64,000 bases of DNA from Tigriopus japonicus (lineage: Eukaryota; Arthropoda; Copepoda; Harpacticoida; Harpacticidae): contig CM021322.1 of assembly GCA_010645155.1 (NCBI GenBank), positions 11,867,841-11,931,840 of the forward strand, read 5' to 3'. How positions within the stretch are numbered: position 1 is the first letter of the stretch; every line of letters begins with the position of its first letter. A program made the translations under genes and the position numbers. Positions 11,800 through 23,623 of this stretch are shown one piece after another. The notes below the pieces were generated by a model, which was not told the DNA's origin, searched no databases, and saw only the letters and a list, made by a program, of their open reading frames with translations.

Positions 11800-11870
11800 G
11801 AACCAATCTGGACATCAAATACTGAATACCTCAAACGAGGTTTTCCACTCAGAATCATCATAACGATTGA
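11800..11870 (-). promoter_or_regulatory. predicted SECIS element, form 2
   Basis: Minus-strand RNA in the 3' UTR can fold as a selenocysteine insertion element. Helix I pairs CAAUC with GAUUG. The non-Watson-Crick core is AUGA at 11861-11858 opposite UGAU at 11817-11814. Helix II pairs GAUUCUGAGU with AUUCAGUAUU, about ten pairs with one U-U mismatch. The apical loop carries the unpaired AAAA and then a mini-hairpin CCUC-GUUU-GAGG, the hallmark of form 2 elements. All pairings were found by eye. Placement downstream of an in-frame TGA in a deiodinase gene strongly supports function. Confidence 0.85.
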
Positions 11871-11950
11871 CTTGGGATTATCATGAATAGTTGTTGGCTC
11901 ACATCTAAAGATTGTTTGGTCAAGTTTATAAGAATAAATAGGCCTATGCC

Positions 11951-12772
11951 TTAAACAGAGTCAACCGGTTCGGGCTTGTTATTGTTTTTAGCAATCACTG
12001 CTCCAGACTGTTCCAACAAATGGACCAACTTGTCTTCCATCTCCTTAAGATTGTAAAGGAAAGGCCCCCGATTGCCTTGGTATTCGACTTTATGATCTCG
12101 AACAATGTAGAGTCGCTCTGGCATAGCTCCATATAAGATATTGGTCATGTCATCCATGGTGTCAGCCACGATGGGACAGTTCTTGAGGTTCACTTCATCC
12201 TTGAGAATCTGGGCGGCAGCCAGACGTTGTTCCAAGTTCTCATGGGAAGGAATCTCGTAATTGGCTCTCACATGCGCCAGTTCCACAGGGTGGGTCTCTT
12301 CGATGTAGACCACGACAAAATCAGCCAAGTGCGCGTACTTCTCAACGAGAGAATCAAACGCGCGGATCTTGGCCATAAACGGAGGTCAGGTGCAGTTGCC
12401 GAAATTGAGCACCAGAGGGCGATCTCCACGTTGGAGGGACAACAAATCGATCTCGTTCTTTGTTGCCAGATCAATGACTCTTGTATTTGGGGCTTTTTCT
12501 CCGGCCTTGGCCTGACATCTCATGTGCAGAGAGTCCTCTTTGAGAAAGAATCGAACGAACTCAAAGGAGCCGTAAAAATTCCGGACACGGTTCACGTCCA
12601 ATTCGTAGGAGTTGTCGTTCTTGATCGCGTTCACAGTTTTCTGGGCTAAATGAGGTGCAAACGTGTAGGCAAACTTCATCCACAAGACAAACGCCACTTT
12701 GGGGATTTGTCGGAAATATACCCGAACAGTCTCCCAAGGGGTCAGGACAACTTTTGAGTTGTCGTAAAACAT
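11951..12772 (-). CDS. DIO: iodothyronine deiodinase-like selenoprotein
   Basis: A 273-residue thioredoxin-fold enzyme encoded without introns if TGA at 12386-12388 is read as selenocysteine (residue 129). The context is NFGNCT-Sec-PPFMAKI, the deiodinase active-site signature. Downstream, VVYIEETHP, IPSHENLEQRLAAAQ and the C-terminal ERLYIVR and YQGNRGPFLYN segments follow the family pattern. Known deiodinases reductively remove iodine from thyroid hormones at membranes; an arthropod substrate is unknown. Residues from about 15 to 35 include a hydrophobic stretch that could be the membrane anchor. The start is ATG at 12772: an in-frame TAA lies just upstream and no other in-frame ATG intervenes. 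The predicted SECIS is about 90 bp past the stop. Reading on both sides of the TGA is intact and conserved, which argues against a nonsense mutation. Confidence 0.93.
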
Positions 12773-12784
12773 TGTTTTGGCCAC

Positions 12785-13880
12785 TCTTGTAGTTTAGCTT
12801 CAAATGTTCACTCTGTAAGGATGATCATTTTGAACTGAGACACTGTTGCTGATCAAACCATTGACGAGTCCTTTCAACGATTAGCTGGCTATTCCGCTCT
12901 TCCTGCTTATGGATGGACTCGGCTTCCTCAATTCTAGTACAACATCGCAATAGAGAACTATTTCTAACAGACTGGAGTCAAGGTTGACGAATTACTATCC
13001 TGTGGTTCTCAAATGCAGCTCTAATTTTAGGACAGACGAACATGTTGCTACTCCACCTCGACGCATATCCCACTCTCTTAACATACCTGTAACGTATGTA
13101 ATTAATATCGATGTGGATTTGTTCTGGTCCAAATAAACTTTGTCGATGTTGAAGGGCGTGTGTACGTTCTGTGCACTAACATTATCGAAAAATGTCAGTT
13201 CTAGTTCAGGTGCGTTAAGGTGCCTCAAGCTTTAACGCTCTCGTCATTCTCTCTGACGCAGCCTCCTTTTCGGCTGAGTTAGTACATGGTTGTGCGTACG
13301 CCAAAATCCATCTGAACAGCAAAGACTATGAGAGGAACTGTTTTGGGGGATATTTAAGGACAAGAAGTTTAATTCATTTTTGATTGGTTGGGATGATGAG
13401 ATAAAATGAAGCCCCAGTGATTCTGTTCCCTCCCGTCTCTCAACATTGTTACAAAAACTTGGAACATTCTTCACCATAGTCCCAGACATGAAATTCTCAT
13501 CTTAATGTTAAATATGTCTTCAGCCATAGACCACCTAAGCTTTGAAAGTACGTAACAACAATCTTATGGCCCCATGGGTTGGTTCACGTTTATTTTTCAT
13601 TTGCAAAATTGTCTTAATTTTGTTACTTAGTCTTGAAAAAGATCCTTTCATGTCGTGATTATGTATCCTCGTTAATAGAACTCTAACCTATTTAGGCAAC
13701 AGTTGTTTGTTTGCTTGTTTTTTTCAGTCTGGGTGCATGGATATCGAGGATCCGGACACCCAAAGCCTAACCGCTACTTCGATTTTTACTCTGGACTAGA
13801 AACACTCGTTTAATGGTTTTGAGATGAGTCAGACTCAAGATCTGTTTGCTCTACCTCCTTTTGACTCCTCTCCTTGTGAC
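12785..13880. other. 5' flank of deiodinase, no gene recognised
   Basis: Contains the likely promoter of the minus-strand deiodinase. I see no convincing TATA box and no coding region. Confidence 0.4.
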
Positions 13881-13899
13881 CCAGTCCATCCCAAATTTG

Positions 13900-14160
13900 A
13901 TTATTTCAGCCCAAGATATGTTGAGCCCCTTTGGCTCCCAAGTGCCCCATGAAAAAAAAATCGAGTGGAGGGAGTTCTAACATTATTTCAAGCCCCCTTT
14001 TTAGGGGGTGCTCTTCAGAATACGTGTAGTCAATAACTTGGCCAGCCTTTGCAGACGGTCCACTTGTGTCCGTTTCAGTTTGGCCTTCTTTCCCCACACG
14101 ATGGAACCATATGAGATCATTGGCCGATAGGCAACAGTTGTCAAAATCATGATTTTGTTA
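13900..14160 (-). mobile_element. jockey/R1-like LINE reverse transcriptase fragment
   Basis: A conceptual minus-strand translation with frameshifts gives ILTTVAYRPMISYGSIVWG, then a region with RLAKL, then LEIMLELPPLDFFFMGHLGAKGAQHIL. These match, in order, the thumb-region YRPxLxYGxxVW and the ALExxLxLPPLDLxxxxxAxxAA segments common at the reverse-transcriptase C-terminus of arthropod jockey/R1-type non-LTR elements. Several stops and frame shifts mark it as dead. Confidence 0.6.
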
Positions 14161-15797
14161 TGTATTAACTGAGTTTCTTGCGTATTTCGTGCACTTTAGT
14201 CAAAAGGAGGCGGCGTCAAAAAGATGGCCTTTCGCAACCTTAAAAAGGCTGCAATATGCCTTCACGGAATTATTTTCCTTTGTGGAACATGGGTTGACAG
14301 CTTTCTAAAATATATGTATCAAAGCATAAAAGAATAAAAGAGGATAGTTTTCTAAAATATATGCATCAAAGCTTATGAGAATGAAAGTGAGTTCCTTCTC
14401 CCGACGGGTTTGTGAGATTGAATATGTGACAATTGTGAGAGAATCCATTTCATAGCATTACCAAAAACCACTGAATTTTCAGTGCTTCTTGCCTTAACAG
14501 AAAGATTTTCATGTAATGAATGTGTCACGACAATCCTGTCCAGTTTTGGAAATGGCTTTATTGTTGCTGATATTGTTAAAGTTTTGTAGAAAAACACTTT
14601 GGTTATACATAGACCACGAAACAACATAAAGTCATCCTTGGGTTAAATTAAAGTTAAAAGTGCACTCATGTGCCAGTGTTTCTTAAACTTCGTTATAAAA
14701 AATCAGAAACTTTTTGAAAGTACACACGTTCTGCTATTTAGAGATAATTCTTTTTTCTTGCGACAAAAGATCATTGTTGTGTTCCAATTTCCGTTGCTAA
14801 CTTTTGAACTTCATCGATGGAGCTTCCAAGCACATTTTCAGCAAATCGAAAAAAATGAACTTCAACTTCAAGAAACTGAATGTGTGGGTAAGAATCAAAT
14901 TGATCATCCGATCATGACCAAACCAGTGAAGATATCAACAACGCCACGTTTAGTTAAGCTTTGCAGCATGCTTGACAGTTCATGGTCGTGATGATGGTAG
15001 AATCTTGAACGAAACGGTTGATAGCTCACAACCATTCGAAACCAAAACGCAATGCAATATTCAGAGTCAGCCATCCTAATTCTTAATCGCGATCCAACAA
15101 TAGCCACGTAGAGGAATTCAAGATTTTTTTAAATTGAAATCTTGAAATGGTCAGTCCTTACCAAAACACCAATGAATGAATGGGTTTGGTGTTCATAAAA
15201 TCAAATTGATAAAAAATAATCCCATTTAAGTTTTCAAGCCATATGTTAAAAGGCTAGTCATGGGGTAAATTCATTAGAGATATGCGACTTAATCTTCAGT
15301 GATAATTTTTTGGAATATCATCAATATATCTTTGATTGTGATACTTTTAAGATTTTCTTTCAACCTGGATCAACAACTACTGAATATCCTGAACTCTTTC
15401 TTTAAGTTTTACTTGAGATCTTCTGTCAGTTTCCGAAGATCAATATACCATTTTAGAAACCAGCAATCCATCCCACTGATAAATAAGGTGCACTCCGTAC
15501 ATTTGCGAGAATTTATCTCCTCAAGTTTTGCAACGCTTGAAGGCTTTCGCCACCACAAGTACGTATATACCCTAAACGGACGACGCACTAGAAATGTGCA
15601 TTGGTACAACTTCAGGAGATGAAGTGTGTAAGATTGTTTTCCCTGGCGTCAAAGTCACACACGCCAACCCAACTAATTGCATCATTTGTCCGTAAACACG
15701 ATCAAGTCAGTGAGCAATGAAGAGCGTTGCGAGATAAAATACCACCGTTTCCAGTTGATATTTATCCGTCAAGCCAATTCAGTTCAGTTTCGTGAAA
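14161..15797. other. intergenic, no gene recognised
   Basis: Short frames at 14373-14627 (minus), 14668-14991 and 15299-15622 (plus) have no recognisable domain. The right end is the 5' flank of the UGT gene. Confidence 0.4.
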
Positions 15798-18700
15798 ATG
15801 CCAATCTCCCACCACGTTCTGCATCTCCGACTATTATCAATATGGTGGCTCATCTCGGTTGTTTGTCCGGCCAATATCGTGATTTTGCATCCAGCCTACT
15901 CGGGCAGTCATCATATCGCATTGCGAAATTTTGGCGACCATCTCGTGAGTCGCGGCCACAATGTGACTCAGATCAAGTTCCGAATGAGCAATGCCAACCA
16001 TGTGGCAAACACCCAAGTGAACATCCTGGACCTGGCTCTCCAGGATCCCGAGGGCAATTGCGCCTATGTCAATAAACATGGGGAAATGGAGATCAACAAA
16101 GAAGTTGGTCAGGTGTTGTGGAACCGCGGAGGAGATTTGACCACTCTCCCCCGGGACTTGTTTTGTTTGGCCGGAGTGCATTGTCAAAGCTTGTTTTACG
16201 ACCCTGAAGTAACTCGATTATTCAATGAGACCCATTTTGACTTGGCCATCGTGGATTTGATCGCCAATGAGTGCGGTGTGGCCTTGGCCAGGAGTGTGAA
16301 TGTGCCCATTGTCACGTTCTGGGGGTTCTCTTTTCAAGGGGGTGAAGTGGCTCTCACTTCTAATTTCAATAACCCCGCTATTGTACCCACTTTCTTTTCG
16401 GCTTTGGGCATCAGGATGAATTTCCTAGAAAGAACCTACAACTTTGTGTTGAGCATGATCCATTATGGATTTGAGCTGCGGCAAATCAACATTGCTCAGA
16501 GCTTTATAAGTGAACGATTCCCAGATCTTCCGCCCGTTGGACAAATGATCCATGACTTGGACATGCATTTTGTCAACACGGATTTTTACGTGGACACGCC
16601 CAAAGCCTTATCTCCAAACACCAAATACATAGGGGGAATGCATTTGCGAGAAGGCCAGCCTTTGCCCGAGGTAATTTACCCTAGTTCTACTTATATTGGA
16701 TTTGACACATAATACTTATCAGTTTTTTGGCTCTATCTGTTGCTTCAAAATGAGTAGATCTTGATATTTCCAGGCAGCAAAAAAATGTAAAGTTTCAAAT
16801 CAATTTCGTAGTATTTAACCACCAACATGAGAGTACAAAACAAACCAAAATAATTGTGCAACAATCAATTAAAAATGACGTAGTTATTTTCTTTGATTTA
16901 TGTTTACTAAAAAGTACCTTTTTGATTTAAATATGATGGGCAGGCCTGGTGCACTCTAATTAAAGAGTGTAACCATAAAGTACAACTCTCCAATTTAATG
17001 ATTTGTATGTATTTGCAGATATCAAACATCTTACATTAGTTTTGGACAAAAATAGCCTCTCAAATGTTGATTGGGGACTGTTAATGGACCTGTAACGGGT
17101 GTCCCTTCAATTGAGACTAAAAGTTTCTGGCCTTTTGTGAGCTATTTGTTTTCAATTCATGGTTTTTTTGTTGATACAAAAAGTTCTGTGTATTGCTCTG
17201 TCAAGATATTTTGGTAGCAAAAAATGTTTATAGGACAATATTAAATAGTCAAATTGGCGAAAATGGTCTCTTTCAACAAGATTGGCTCTTTCTCATGGTG
17301 CACGGCTTGTCCAAGTTATTGTAAAGATGTACAGTATATGTAAAGTAGCAAACTGATCGAGGTGCGTGCCAATGCTTGGGCTGAAGTTGGGTGATGCAAG
17401 GCCGTTGTGAAGACCAAGGAGTGAAGAACAAACATTGCCATTATGAAAATTGGGCTTTTGTTTGCCTCCGTAGGGCATCTGGTAAATGAACAACAAGTGA
17501 CTTGTGTTGAGCAAGTACGAAAACCGAGTCTCACTTAAGACGGTACACCGTGTCATTGGTTTTGGTTTAAATAATAAATTCCCTTTATGATTGGTGTCAA
17601 AAGCCTCAGGTTTCAACAGGAAATTCAGTTATGATCCATGTCAAGATGCAGCTAGAAAAAACTTTTTGTTTCATTTGGAGTACCTCTTTCAACATTCGAA
17701 GCGCTTCAGTTTGTCTAAAACTGATGCTTAATTGTTGATATTTGCAAATCCATGCATATCATGGAGTGATGATGCCACATAAAAACACTAGATGGCGAAA
17801 GTTTTGATAGTACTCCAGTAAATAGAAATCGAAAATGAAAAAAAATCCATAGAAATCCAGGAACCCAAAGTACATATGTCAGGGATGGGGAGTAATTGTA
17901 ATTACCATTACGTAATTTCAATTACAATTACGTAATTTCAATTACAATTACGTAATTTCAATTACAATTACATGTAATTGTAATTAATTATATTTTTGGG
18001 CCAAGTAATTGTAATTAATTAGATTTTTGGCCATGTAATTGACAAATTTTCAATAAAAAATTACCAATTACTTTTCAAAGTTTTACTTCGTTAAATTAAC
18101 CATAAAACCAATTTATCACTTTTTACTTGCAAAACAATTATTTTGTCATCATATTACGATCAATATGATACCACAAAGAGGTAACTTTTCTTACAACACA
18201 CACCCAACTTTGATGTTTAAAAACTTAAAAACTACAAGAGCTTTTGGTCATGATTTTTTGTCAGGATTTAGGGCTTTCCACAACCAAGGGCAGACAAATG
18301 AAGTGCAAAAATAAAGTTTCAAAACATCGTTATACTTGATATATATATTATTTAAGCCCGTTCATAAGCTTTTGGTTTTCGTAAATCACTCTTTCATATG
18401 AACCTTTCTAGCTGTTCTGTAAGTTGCCAGTTGGTGCATCGCTACTTAAAAATGGCAGATCTGTTTATTTTTCATAGTTTTGAAAAGGCAAAAGGGTGAA
18501 AGAGGCGGAAGAATTGTAGTGGACATGTAATTGTCATGTAATTGACATGTAATTGTCATGTAATTGACATGTAATTGACATGTAATTGTAATTGAAGCCA
18601 AGTACATTTTCGGTTAATGTAATTGTGACTGCAATTAATTACATTTTTCAAGTTATTGACCCAACTCTGACATATGTAAATGTAAACTTCAATTATTAGA

Positions 18701-20552
18701 TTAGCTTGACTTTACTAAATCAAAACCAAATTAATCATCCCCAGTTTGGCCTCAGCCTACAGAGTAAGTTGTGGTTTGAAAAATGTTGATGCAAACTTAA
18801 GGAAGTTAACTTAAGTTAGTTAAAGGAAACTTTTTAGGTGAGTTCATAAGGACACCACAAGGCATAGCAAAACATAGTAAAGCAAACCACATTCCTGCGC
18901 AGTCTTGCTACGTAAGTTGCGTCTCAAGATTCTTAAACACAGCTTATGTTTCCAAACTGATCTAATTAAAATACCATATTTGTTTTATTATTCTCCATTG
19001 TTCCCTCCGTTCTTAATAACTCGCTTATTGACGTTTGAAATCCTTGGAAAACTATCAGCTTAGAAGTTTTCTTTTAAAACGTCATTTTGTTATAATAATG
19101 ATTAGCGATAACGAGCGACTTTTAATAAGATTTATTCTTTCATTTAGGAGTATGCAGAGTTTTTCCGTGACGCTCAGCATGGCGTGATTTTATTTTCTAT
19201 GGGCTACACAGGGTTTCACCCCGAAGCTGTCCCACCATCGGTGATTAACAACTTTTTAACAGCTTTTGCTCGGTTAAAGCAGAAGATTATCTTGAAATAT
19301 GACAAGGATTTCATTCCATTTACTCCAAAGAATGTCCTAGTGGTTGACTGGGTGCCGCAACAAGACATCTTAGGTAAGTCAAGTCAAGGATGAAAACAAG
19401 AATCGAATGATTTCATTGCACCTTGGCAAATCACACCTCGTCGAAACCTATTGAAGGTTCTTAGACCAAAAGCAACTTGATCCTATCGAAAGCTCACTAA
19501 ACCAAAAATCTTCTCACAACCCCTTCTATTGCATAAAATTTACTTCAGAAAGGGCAATAATTGTGTAACCTGACTATCTAGAGCCAATATTGATTTGGCT
19601 CATGTGAACTTGGTAATTTTCTGTACTATAAACCCAAATTAGATGCAAAGTTTAGCCCCAAGGGTTCTTTTCCCTTTTGGTTGAAAGACAACTGACGTGC
19701 ATGACTTTTGTCCTTAGATGTTGTTTTTTCCTATTGTGTGGCTGCCAAATTGGTGACTAGCCCACGTCCTCAGTGGAACTCAATTGCCCTAGAGGTTCTT
19801 TTTCTAATCCTTTGCATCTTAACGACCTTGTCAGCCTTGGTGGTGACAGTTTTGATCGCGTTGCCTTTGACTCTTGCCCAAGGGTGGCTAACAATTCTAG
19901 TAAGGTGGGCAAACGAACTCTATCCCCGCCTCTGACCCTTCTAGCCCACCCCAAAACCGTGGCCTTTGTCTCTCACTGTGGAATGTTCGGTGTGTCCGAA
20001 GCCATCTACCATCGCGTTCCCATCGTGGGTGTCCCCATTTTTGGTGACCAGGTTGACAATGCCAAAAGACTCGAGGACTCAGGACTTGGTGTACGAATTC
20101 TCGACAAGGATCACGCAACGGCTGATTACATTTACGAGCAATGTATGACAGTTCTCACCAATGACAGGTAATAATCTAGTTTTCACTTGCATTGTTTCAA
20201 GATTGTCTCATAACAATTTCGTTTTTTCATTTTTGCAATTAGTATTCGAGCCAAAGTCAATCATTTTGCGAACATGTGGCGGGATCGGCCTTTGAAACCT
20301 GTGGATGAGGCCACTTACTGGATTGAGTTCTTGATCAAGCACCAGGACGTCAGTTTTCTCAGGATTGAAGATTACCATCTCAGCTTTGTGCAATATTTTT
20401 GTTTGGACGTCATTGGATTTTTATTCTTGCTGGCAATGTCTCTAATTATTTCGTGTATTGTATGCTTTGACCGATTGTACAAATATTGGAAAGCCCAGCG
20501 ACCTCAAATTCCGGAACCCATTCGGAGAAAACACAAGAAAAAGAACTTTTAA
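15798..20552 (+). CDS. UGT: UDP-glucuronosyltransferase, four exons
   Basis: Exons 15798-16670, 19148-19373, 19945-20167 and 20243-20552 join in phase (0, 1, 2) to give 543 residues, normal for the family. All have GT-AG borders. The protein has an N-terminal signal peptide, a variable acceptor-binding half, the QPLPE-EYAEFF linker, the HGVILFSMG strand, VDWVPQQDIL, and the UGT signature running from VAFVSHCGMFGVSEA through VPIFGDQVDNA. A C-terminal hydrophobic segment (FLFLLAMSLIISCIVCF) and a lysine-rich KKKNF tail fit an ER-anchored type I enzyme. UGTs conjugate small lipophilic compounds with a sugar from a UDP-sugar; the substrate cannot be predicted. Intron 1 is 2.5 kb and repeat-rich; introns 2 and 3 are 571 and 75 bp. 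Start choice: this ATG directly precedes the signal sequence. Confidence 0.93.
17886..18680. repeat. AT-rich gtaattgtaatt repeat family copy in UGT intron 1
   Basis: Two dense blocks (17886-18020 and 18520-18680) of taattgtaatt and acatgtaattg motifs flank about 500 bp of ordinary AT-rich DNA. The second block includes about six tandem 11-12 bp units of (a/t)catgtaattg at 18524-18585. Similarity to the 400-1290 region implies one dispersed family. The paired blocks might be the ends of a larger element. Confidence 0.6.
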
Positions 20553-21183
20553 ATGCAAGAATTTTCGTTCCTCGGCATGAAACGGATGATAACATTTGTC
20601 CGTTTCAAAGCCAACAAAACATCAAAACGCGTGTGGAAGTTAATCAAAAGTTCCTCTTGGCTATGTTTACGGTCAGCTTTCCTGATCACTTAAAACAAAT
20701 AATAACACCAAACTGCCCTTGGGACATCAAGTAATTCGTTTTTTCATTCATTATATCATAAAATTGCACACTAAAACTACAACTTATGCTTAGACACGTT
20801 CGTGACACTGCCGATTCGGTCGTCCACAACACAAATCCATTCTGGTTGACATTATTGGCATTGGAGCTGAATTTCATTAGTTTAGAACTCTTGAATTGAA
20901 TACCAATTCTGCCACTAGACCCACCAACCATTCCAAGATTTTGACAAAGAGAGACTGAAAGAAAAAAGGATTTGGCAAATTCAATCTTGCATAAACGGCA
21001 TCCCTGATCGTTGTTCAGCTAGTTTTTAGCTCGAGTTAAACTAACTTGTTTGGCAACCCAGTACCGACAAGCGAGCAATCACTATTTTGGAAGTAAGTTT
21101 GTCGAGGCCCCGGGGCTCCTGGGGGCTCAAATTTGAAGGTTTTCTAAAGAGAAATCGAGTATGGAGTTTGTCAGGAAACATAC
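20553..21183. other. intergenic between UGT and a minus-strand ORF
   Basis: It may contain downstream minus-strand exons of the putative secreted protein beginning at 21420. I could not identify an acceptor and continuing frame with confidence. Confidence 0.35.
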
Positions 21184-21420
21184 CTTCATGGCCTCGTCGT
21201 TACTGATCCCGAATATTTCGCCGAATGAGGACCTGGCTTGTCTCCCAATGCCTTGATCAATGTACGAGAGAATGTTTGAGGCCACCATGTCTAGCATGTT
21301 CCGCATGAAGGAAAATGACGATGTGGACGGGGCTGACACTGAAGCTCCATGTGCCTCATAACAGAGAAAAGAGGCTGCGAAAATTGTGATCAAGACAAGA
21401 CTGGGAATGGTAAGCTTCAT
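21184..21420 (-). CDS. first exon of a putative small secreted protein
   Basis: ATG at 21420 starts a clean signal peptide (MKLTIPSLVLITIFAASFLCYEAHGA), followed by about 53 residues ending in ISNDEAMK. The codon AAG at 21186-21184 is followed by GTATGT, a strong splice donor. Reading through would add about 18 residues before a stop. I therefore call 21420-21184 the first coding exon of an incomplete gene. No family is recognised. A single-exon 97-residue product is the alternative. Confidence 0.45.
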
Positions 21421-21956
21421 AATGTCGGCCTCGTTCTGTGACGGTCAAGATGAGACTGAGAACAGCATCGATCGGATTTGTGAGCTCTCATACACCCTTT
21501 CCGAAAAGCAAGATGACCCATTCCTATGTCAACAGGTGGGATGGTCTCGGGTTGACCACGAAAACAGACCGGGTTGTCGGGCTGAAAGGATTTGTTTTGC
21601 AAGGTAAGAGTGTTTTCGATTTCATTTCTCTGTCCTGCGGATTGTAATTGTAGCCCAGGGTTGTCCAAGCTAGAGGCAATCACTAGTGCTCTCCAGACTG
21701 AAATAACTAGGGTCTTAGGACAAATACTCGGAGGGCGTTTAGAGAGGGGTTGGTTGGTGGCAACAAAAGTAGGATTCAAAAGTTGCCTCCATCATGAATG
21801 AATCGATTTGCGTTCGTTGTTTTTTTCACTTCATCATGAATTTCAATCCAAGAATTGTAGGCTTTTCGGTTAGCGACAGGGCTGTCTTGAAATAATCTGA
21901 CCAGATCATCTTGATAATTTTCGAAGAAGAAACAAGCGCTTGTCAGTTGATCAACC

Positions 21957-22997
21957 ATGGCACTCAGTGAATATGTTAAACAAATTCGCTCCTTGGTCGA
22001 GAACCGCAATTTTTACTCGGTATCAGTTGGATTTGTGTCTTTGGTTGGGTATTTCATTTGGCGGAAACGTTCATCCAATACCCGAATGGATTTGACAAAA
22101 AAGGCAATCTTCATCAGCGGTTGTGACTCGGGATTTGGTTATTCTTTGGCCTTGCATTGTGCCAATAACTTGGGGCTATTGGTAATAGCAGGCTGTTATG
22201 TGCCTGGTGGAGATCAATCCGGATGGAAATCGTTGGAATCAAACACCAAAGGAAACCTGAAGCTCGTTCATTTGGACGTGACGATGAGCCAAAGCATTGA
22301 GGAAGCTGTGAAAGCTACGAAGGCCTTTTTGCATTCTCAAGGAGCCAATTTGTGGTGCGTTGTGAACAATGCCGCCGTCTTGGTTTTTGGACAGGCTGAA
22401 TGGCAACCTTTGGATATGATTCGTCACCAATTTGAGGTGAACACTTTCGGAGCATTTGCTTTAACCAAAGCTTTCTTACCGATGCTTCGTGAGTCTGAAG
22501 GGCGCATCATCAATATGATCAGTTATTGCACCGATTGTCCGATGCCAACTTTGACCGTTTACACGGCGAGCAAAGCTGCTTTAAAGAGCCTTTCCATTGG
22601 ATTAAGGGAGGAACTGATCACTATTGGGGCAAAAGTAGACGTGATTTTATTCAATCCTGGTGATCACCCCTTTGAAACTCCCTTATGCTCAGGTCAAGGA
22701 GCAAATTATGAGATAATGGAAAAGGAAATTGGACAAATTTCGGACTCGGCCATGTTTAAGGATCACTTCAACAAATGTCGCGAAAAGTTTGCTGGACTTT
22801 TTCCCAAGCCAGAACTCAAGCCCTTGAACAATCCCGGGCTTTACCAGTCGTTCGAGGTTATGATATCTACTCGTCATCCTGATTTTGAATACGTCAACTC
22901 GGATTTGATTACTCAGGGGTTCTTCGGACTGATCAAAAGGCTACCCACCCATTTGGCCGATAAAGTACGAATTTCTATGATGAAGTTGCCGAAATAA
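21957..22997 (+). CDS. membrane-anchored short-chain dehydrogenase (retinol/17beta-HSD-like)
   Basis: A 346-residue single-exon protein. Residues about 20-34 form a membrane segment followed by basic WRKR. The nucleotide-binding turn is GCDSGFG at 55-61, the variant typical of the SDR9C group (retinol dehydrogenases, hydroxysteroid and beta-hydroxybutyrate dehydrogenases). NNAA lies at 137-140. The catalytic residues are Asn162, Ser189, Tyr202 and Lys206 (YTASK). The enzyme should oxidise or reduce a lipophilic alcohol or ketone with NAD(P); the exact substrate is not readable. ATG at 21957 sits in a good context (aaccATGG). A polyadenylation signal is at 23122-23127. Confidence 0.92.
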   Translation: MALSEYVKQIRSLVENRNFYSVSVGFVSLVGYFIWRKRSSNTRMDLTKKAIFISGCDSGFGYSLALHCANNLGLLVIAGCYVPGGDQSGWKSLESNTKGNLKLVHLDVTMSQSIEEAVKATKAFLHSQGANLWCVVNNAAVLVFGQAEWQPLDMIRHQFEVNTFGAFALTKAFLPMLRESEGRIINMISYCTDCPMPTLTVYTASKAALKSLSIGLREELITIGAKVDVILFNPGDHPFETPLCSGQGANYEIMEKEIGQISDSAMFKDHFNKCREKFAGLFPKPELKPLNNPGLYQSFEVMISTRHPDFEYVNSDLITQGFFGLIKRLPTHLADKVRISMMKLPK

Positions 22998-23121
22998 ACA
23001 TATTCCTGGGAGTGTTCTTTGCGATAAGTGAACCTTTAAGTTGTTTCGAGTATTGTACTCTGAAGACAGACATCAATGAGTACAAATTGTAATTGAATTG
23101 CGCATAAACTCAAAGCTGGAA

Positions 23122-23127
23122 AATAAA
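23122..23127 (+). terminator. polyadenylation signal of the SDR gene
   Basis: AATAAA about 125 bp past the SDR stop codon and upstream of the MOCOS gene on the same strand. Confidence 0.5.
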
Positions 23128-23623
23128 TGATATCAAAGCATATTCAATCAGAATGACCCGTAACAAAGGTACTGTTTCCGCTGACCGAAATTCACTTTTA
23201 GTTTCAACAGTTAGAATAATGCTCGAGTAAAACGAGTGTAGGAACTGGTTAACAAATGTTGATTTTCAATTTTAATTGCCGATTCAAATTTGCTTAACTA
23301 CCTTCAAAATATATGCTTGTTCAAGAAATTATTCATAAATATACGTATGTTTCAAGCCAAAAAAGTCACTTTGTCCACAATTATCTTTATATGTCAATAG
23401 ATGGCGCTTATTTGTGTATGTTGTGAATTTGACTGACGTAAGGACCTCCGCTACTGAGGCTCAAATAACAAATAGATAAGGTCAAACTTGTTTTCTGTGA
23501 ACTGAACGATGATATCCAATGCAAGGTGGACAGGTGTCCGTCGAAGTAACTTACACCATTGGGCCACAATAGCTTGCCGAATTCTTTGTTCTAATATTCG
23601 CTCATTGCTCTGGAGGTGACAGC

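Noticed and set aside
12386..12388. Nonsense mutation making the deiodinase a pseudogene
   Set aside because: The stop is TGA at the exact family selenocysteine position, the downstream frame is intact, and a SECIS is present.
15837..16187. Minus-strand ORF within UGT exon 1
   Set aside because: Antisense shadow of a well-supported coding exon.
19708..19935. Extra UGT exon in intron 2
   Set aside because: The hydrophobic open frame lies between exons whose phases already fit, and it interrupts the conserved DIL-HPKT join of the UGT family.
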